Below, in pieces: positions 6,301 through 8,221 of a DNA stretch of 8,221 nucleotides. This stretch comes from a bacterium. Its GTDB lineage: Bacteria > Zixibacteria > MSB-5A5 > GN15 > FEB-12. Location of the stretch: assembly GCA_030619425.1 (NCBI GenBank), contig JAUXBJ010000046.1:1-8221 (forward strand). The letters run 5' to 3'. Under the pieces are notes generated by a model. The model was given only the letters and a program-made list of their open reading frames with translations, was not told the origin of the DNA and ran no database searches. The first letter of the stretch is position 1, and every line of letters begins with the position of its first letter. Made by a program: the position numbers and the translations under genes.

Positions 6301-7043
6301 GTCACTGTTTTGAGGCTAATCTTTCCCTCTATGTAAACGGTACCGGATCGCTGGCCGGCTTCAATCGTAATCTGTCGGTCTACATAGCGCTGGAAGTTCA
6401 CACCGCGCCGCGAACGCCGGGCGACGATCTTCAGAAGTTCTACGCTGACGTGTACCGCTTGCAGGGTGAACTGTTCGGCGATCCCGACTTCTGCACCTTC
6501 CGCGTCTACGGCGGTGAAGACTTCGGTCTGCCCAGCCCCGGTCAAATAACGCTGGCCAGACTGCCTAACGGCACGTTCCAGGTGGAAAGTTTCTTCGACG
6601 TCACTTACCAGATCGAGTTCGAGGGTTGTCCCGCCTCGCAGTTGGAAGACTACGCCGGTACGACGATGGGCACGGTCCGGTTCAACCAGGGCGGCAACAA
6701 CTGGGGTGAGTTGCGCGATCCTACCGGGCAATCACTCGACTTGGCTTTCGTGATCACTGGTGGCGCCGACGACGACTGCTGCATCCCGCCGATGCGCGGC
6801 AATATCGATATGGATCCGCTGGATCAGATCGATATCTCCGATCTGGTCTACCTGGTCGACTACATGTTCAATCAGGGACCTGCGCCGGTATGCTGGCCGG
6901 AGGCTAATGTTGACTGTAGCGACGATGGAAACGGTGTGGAAGGTCCCGAGGATATCGACATATCCGACCTCGTCTACTTGGTTGATTATATGTTTACAGG
7001 TGGTCCGCTGCCGTGCCGGTGTGACTGCGCCGACTGTCCGTAG
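3342..7043 (+). CDS. Large secreted mosaic protein with duplicated modules, Cys-rich repeats and C-terminal dockerin-like domain
   Basis: This 1233-residue protein has no recognised enzymatic motif. Residues 1-24 are a signal peptide with likely cleavage V-M-A|D-W. The order is: module A1 (25-207), Trp-rich, with K-M-H-F-P-Q, L-A-D-D-W, H-F-W-G-S-W and D-D-A-V-W-G landmarks; module B1 (208-417), with P-M-M-I-I, G-T-L-G-G, F-G-D-P-D-F-C and S-F-F-D-V-T-Y-Q-I-E-F; a Trp/Tyr-rich insertion (about 428-588); three Cys repeats starting T-G-A-C-C (604-714); a D-L-N-H-N-G-I-D-D calcium-loop-like segment (717-725); A2 (732-907); B2 (908-1118); S-L-D-L-A-F-V-I; and a two-repeat dockerin-like domain (about 1152-1218) ending in P-C-R-C-D-C-A-D-C-P. 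I recall A-type modules as an uncharacterised domain of Zixibacteria and Planctomycetes proteins. Export is well supported; function is unknown. The protein may sit at the cell surface or bind a cohesin-like partner. A shorter paralogue lies 176 bases downstream. Confidence 0.85.
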   Translation: MRRVLLGSVAVAAVFGLCAMFVMADWTPGDGHKMHFPQTPDEEGWNVLASFGQPLADDWTCIEDGPVNEIHFWGSWFGGSTGTINGFRISIYSNVPDPDVGDPSTWSMPGTKLWTKYISIGDVIVQHITPDPQLWEGWYDPTTGTYTYPDHDNYYQYNIFNIPDPFVQTAQTIYWLEIIADTDVDEPGLMWGWKSSVEHHEDDAVWGTSTCTVPDNGSGTVDLPVDCDYVGQEPMMIIEGLPPGTTIEMEAFFTDYGCGGGVTLCSGALPPGKCEDEGGTLGGHYHCFWATLDLTVRGTGSLEGFNRHLAVPVELEIHTGPRTPPDPCQEFNIVVFRLAGELFGDPDFCEFIVTGGNDYGLPSPGHMVISEHLDDPDWWIESFFDVTYQIEFQGCPGSQLADYAGTTTATARFNQGGMDWQEMFEPGADADTIFNAFFVEFDESGVLVAGDGENAYGEGWYYYPWYDWWNIWFYDHPYDPERYKEAFIEFDVFPRGPGSSYIELAINWSTDLWSIEQPPGDSMPPLPGVDEDLYIGREVLFIMQDAEGHYVFPWIWPEYNPEWVSIDVRGFNFIIPGGVIMHACVGEGTGESMDLSFVINSSATGACCDPLTGDCYVTTLEGCTGDFMGEGTDCDPNPCPQPTGACCNPQTGMCTITTEAACAGDWMGAWTTCDPNPCPQPTGACCDDVGQCYITTQAFCIAAGDEWHGDWTTCSGDLNHNGIDDRCEDLYWQPEDGHKMHYPQLPDETGWDVNGSLPLILADDWQCSETGPVKDIHWWGSWKDGIEGQINGFALSIHEDIPADPPYVPYSRPGELIWQKVVTDFNPQQINPFTLEGWHDPQTQLWLENNHSQYFQYNVYLDEEDWFMQDSGVIYWLNIMADVEGAIDGLWGWKTSIEHFNDDGVWGHLTCTRPDNGGGTITLPANYCDMPGDEPMMIIDGLPPGTTIELHPIIQAPFTCQHDYYPCSLPLPMGVCEMPGGTLGGDGHCFEANLSLYVNGTGSLAGFNRNLSVYIALEVHTAPRTPGDDLQKFYADVYRLQGELFGDPDFCTFRVYGGEDFGLPSPGQITLARLPNGTFQVESFFDVTYQIEFEGCPASQLEDYAGTTMGTVRFNQGGNNWGELRDPTGQSLDLAFVITGGADDDCCIPPMRGNIDMDPLDQIDISDLVYLVDYMFNQGPAPVCWPEANVDCSDDGNGVEGPEDIDISDLVYLVDYMFTGGPLPCRCDCADCP
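3414..4592 (+). repeat. First copy of the A-B module pair (internal protein duplication)
   Basis: This encodes residues 25-417 of the large protein. It aligns throughout with residues 732-1118. Both copies show K-M-H-(F/Y)-P-Q, L-A-D-D-W, (V/I)-Y-W-L type strands, D-D-(A/G)-V-W-G, E-P-M-M-I-I, G-S-L-(E/A)-G-F-N-R and L-F-G-D-P-D-F-C in the same order. The duplication is clear in protein but has drifted at the DNA level, so it is old. Confidence 0.85.
5151..5483 (+). repeat. Three tandem Cys-rich repeats starting T-G-A-C-C
   Basis: Units start at 5151, 5268 and 5385. The first two are exactly 117 bases (39 residues) and share T-G-A-C-C, a Cys after about five residues, T-T, a further Cys, a G-(D/A)-(F/W) core and C-D-P-N-P-C-P-Q-P. 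The third (residues 682-714) ends early at T-T-C and runs into the D-L-N-H-N-G-I-D-D segment. Each full unit has six Cys, which suggests a small disulphide-linked fold outside the cell. I recall similar units in Planctomycetes and Zixibacteria mosaic proteins but cannot name the family. Confidence 0.85.
5535..6695 (+). repeat. Second copy of the A-B module pair
   Basis: This encodes residues 732-1118 of the large protein and is homologous to 3414-4592. Unlike the first copy, it passes directly from F-N-Q-G-G through N-N-W-G-E-L-R-D-P-T-G-Q to S-L-D-L-A-F-V-I, without the Trp/Tyr-rich insertion. In the A part it is closer to the single module of the downstream paralogue, with A-D-P-P-(Y/Q)-V-P-Y-S-R-P-G in both. 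Confidence 0.85.
6798..6870 (+). repeat. Near-identical DNA of the first dockerin repeat, copy 1
   Basis: Seventy-three bases match 7943-8015 in the downstream paralogue with two differences by eye (C/A and C/T, both third-codon and synonymous). The encoded segment is G-N-I-D-M-D-P-L-D-Q-I-D-I-S-D and the following L-V-Y-L-V-D-Y-M-F helix. This is one EF-hand-like half of a type I dockerin, with D1156, D1158, D1164 and D1167 at loop positions 1, 3, 9 and 12. Position 5 is Leu rather than a usual ligand. Confidence 0.85.
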
Positions 7044-7096
7044 GGGGCGGACGGACGTGATCGGGTGGAACTGACAAGAATGCGGCCGCTCTCGGA
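7026..7096 (+). repeat. 71-bp direct repeat across the stop codon, copy 1
   Basis: This matches 8147-8217 without gaps and with five differences by eye. It spans the last five codons before the stop of the large gene, the stop itself and about 53 bases after it. The conservation continues well past the stop, so it is not explained by protein constraint. The last part forms the 5' arm of the hairpin at 7080-7117. Confidence 0.9.
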
Positions 7097-7117
7097 TACT
7101 CCCGGGGGTGGCCGTAT
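7080..7117 (+). terminator. Long RNA hairpin after the large gene, terminator-like without a T run
   Basis: Positions 7081-7095 pair with 7102-7116 around the 6-base loop ATACTC. All 15 positions pair as RNA, 11 Watson-Crick and four G-U, and A7080-T7117 adds one more. It starts 36 bases after the stop codon. The following bases (TGTATCGCC) are not a T run, so it may protect the mRNA 3' end or act with a factor rather than as a classical intrinsic terminator. Confidence 0.6.
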
Positions 7118-7132
7118 GTATCGCCACGAATT

Positions 7133-7148
7133 CTCCGCAGTCGCGGAG
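7133..7148 (+). terminator. Small GC hairpin CTCCGC / GCGGAG
   Basis: CTCCGC (7133-7138) pairs with GCGGAG (7143-7148) around AGTC, and GTTTG follows. It is short with a poor T run. It could help end the upstream transcript, but it could also be chance in GC-rich DNA. Confidence 0.3.
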
Positions 7149-7208
7149 GTTTGGGCCTAACTGATTTGCGGATGTCACTGTTCAAATGATATTCGCTTTG
7201 CCGAACTT

Positions 7209-7213
7209 GGAGG
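7209..7213 (+). promoter_or_regulatory. Shine-Dalgarno for the 314-residue paralogue
   Basis: GGAGG lies six bases before ATG 7220, the same spacing as in the upstream paralogue. It supports ATG 7220, which also begins a normal signal peptide. Confidence 0.85.
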
Positions 7214-7219
7214 TGCTTC

Positions 7220-8164
7220 ATGGGAAGAGTCTTTAGAGTTTCAACTCTGAGTATGCTGTTGCTCCTATTGATGACTCCAGTCGCCTTTGCCGACTGGGAT
7301 CCGGGCGATCCGTACAAAATGCATTACCCCCAAATGCCTGATGAGATGGGATGGGATGTCTACGCCAGCTGGCCGTGGATTCTGGCCGATGACTGGATGT
7401 GCTCGGAAACCGGCCAGGTGAAAGAGATACACTTCTGGGGCTCCTGGATGCACGGTTGGGAAGGTCAAATCCATCAGTTCAACCTCAAGGTTTTCAGCGA
7501 TATCCCGGCCGATCCTCCGCAGGTTCCGTACAGCAGGCCGGGGGACCTATTGTGGCAGGCAGAGATACCCATTTGGGAGGTCATAATCCGGGAAATGCCG
7601 CCTTTTCCGCAGGGTTGGTACAATCCATCCAACGGTGAGGTCTTTCCTGAAGACCATGTTACGTGGTACCAGTACAACATTTTTCTGCCCGAGCAGTTGT
7701 GGTTCTGGCAGGAGCAGGAAACGATATACTGGCTCTGCATCAGCGCAGTCGTTGAAGTTCCCCAGGAGACGGTGTGGGGCTGGAAGTCAACCGGAGACCA
7801 CTGGAACGACGACGCTGTGTGGGGCATCGACGATCCCCCTTACGGCTGGATTGACATTTGGGAACCGTTTTCGGGTGAGTCGCTTGACCTCGCCTTTGTG
7901 ATAGCCGGCGGAGACGCCGGCTGCTGTATTCCGCCGTTGAGGGGCAATATCGATATGGATCCGCTGGATCAGATCGATATATCCGATCTGGTCTACCTGG
8001 TTGACTACATGTTCACCGGCGGACCGGCTCCGACTTGCTTTGAAGAAGCCGACATGGATTGCTCAGGCGGCATACTCGACATCGCCGATCTGGTTTACCT
8101 GGTCGATTACATGTTCAACCTGGGTCGGCCGCCTTGTCGCTGCGATTGCGCCGACTGTCGGTAA
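7220..8164 (+). CDS. Secreted single-module paralogue with C-terminal dockerin-like domain
   Basis: This 314-residue protein has a signal peptide at residues 1-24 (hydrophobic S-M-L-L-L-L-L-M core, likely cleavage A-F-A|D-W), exactly the length seen in the upstream paralogue. One Trp-rich A module (25-202) carries K-M-H-Y-P-Q, L-A-D-D-W, H-F-W-G-S-W, T-I-Y-W-L and D-D-A-V-W-G. A short linker leads to S-L-D-L-A-F-V-I (from 221) and C-C-I-P-P. The dockerin-like pair has loops at 245-256 (D245, D247, D253, D256 in ligand positions) and 278-290, then ends P-C-R-C-D-C-A-D-C-R. It lacks the B module, Trp/Tyr insertion and Cys repeats. It probably represents the minimal form of this family. Function is unknown; export and relation to the upstream gene are clear. 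Confidence 0.88.
   Translation: MGRVFRVSTLSMLLLLLMTPVAFADWDPGDPYKMHYPQMPDEMGWDVYASWPWILADDWMCSETGQVKEIHFWGSWMHGWEGQIHQFNLKVFSDIPADPPQVPYSRPGDLLWQAEIPIWEVIIREMPPFPQGWYNPSNGEVFPEDHVTWYQYNIFLPEQLWFWQEQETIYWLCISAVVEVPQETVWGWKSTGDHWNDDAVWGIDDPPYGWIDIWEPFSGESLDLAFVIAGGDAGCCIPPLRGNIDMDPLDQIDISDLVYLVDYMFTGGPAPTCFEEADMDCSGGILDIADLVYLVDYMFNLGRPPCRCDCADCR
7943..8015 (+). repeat. Near-identical DNA of the first dockerin repeat, copy 2
   Basis: This is the partner of 6798-6870, with two synonymous differences over 73 bases. Identity begins sharply at the GGC glycine codon; the codons just before it (C-C-I-P-P and the next residues) already differ at several positions. Confidence 0.85.
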
Positions 8165-8217
8165 AGGGCGGACGGACGTGATCGGGTGGAATTGACAAGA
8201 ATGCGGCCACTCTCGGA
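8147..8217 (+). repeat. 71-bp direct repeat across the stop codon, copy 2
   Basis: This is the partner of 7026-7096. The window ends four bases later, so the 3' arm that would complete the hairpin cannot be seen. One difference turns CTGACA into TTGACA at 8192-8197. Confidence 0.9.
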
Positions 8218-8221
8218 ATTA

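Noticed and set aside
5142..6731. 529-residue open frame on the minus strand inside the large secreted gene
   Set aside because: It lies antisense to a frame with a clear domain series and internal homology. GC-rich codon bias commonly leaves the opposite strand open. The translation shows no recognisable domain, and I see no start signals for it.

Overview
The window looks like a moderately GC-rich bacterial chromosome fragment. The best guess is a member of candidate phylum Zixibacteria or a close FCB-group relative. This rests on recall: tandem 'QIDISDLVYLVDYMF'-type dockerin repeats closing secreted mosaic proteins are, as I remember, typical of those genomes. No database search was run, so the phylum is an inference. 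All genes I support are on the + strand.

Layout. (1) Positions 1-171 hold the 3' end of a glycogen/starch synthase gene (glgA). (2) After 15 bases comes a 629-residue GT-C-type integral membrane glycosyltransferase with a C-terminal TPR-like periplasmic part (187-2076). (3) A perfect-consensus sigma70-type promoter (TTGACA, 17 bases, TATAAT) drives a tRNA-Gly(GCC)/tRNA-Cys(GCA) pair at 2232-2386. A small T-tailed hairpin follows. (4) Positions 2455-2835 are non-coding and packed with at least four unrelated palindromic dispersed repeats of kinds common between genes in environmental bacteria. (5) A roughly 500-base leader region of unclear content follows, with one possible promoter. (6) A 1233-residue secreted mosaic protein occupies 3342-7043. 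(7) A 176-base intergenic region carries a long RNA hairpin. (8) A 314-residue secreted paralogue occupies 7220-8164. (9) The window ends inside a second copy of the sequence that follows the first paralogue.

The two secreted paralogues are the main content. Both have a 24-residue signal peptide, a mature N-terminus beginning D-W, one Trp-rich 'A' module (two in the large protein), a two-repeat dockerin-like domain and a Cys-rich C-terminus. The large protein adds two copies of a second ('B') module, a Trp/Tyr-rich insertion of about 160 residues and three Cys-rich repeats of about 39 residues. The DNA for the first dockerin repeat, and the 71 bases spanning the stop codon of each gene, are almost identical between the paralogues, while the rest has diverged clearly. 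This suggests a shuffled or homogenised 3' cassette. They are probably cell-surface or exported proteins of unknown function; no cohesin or enzyme partner is encoded here.
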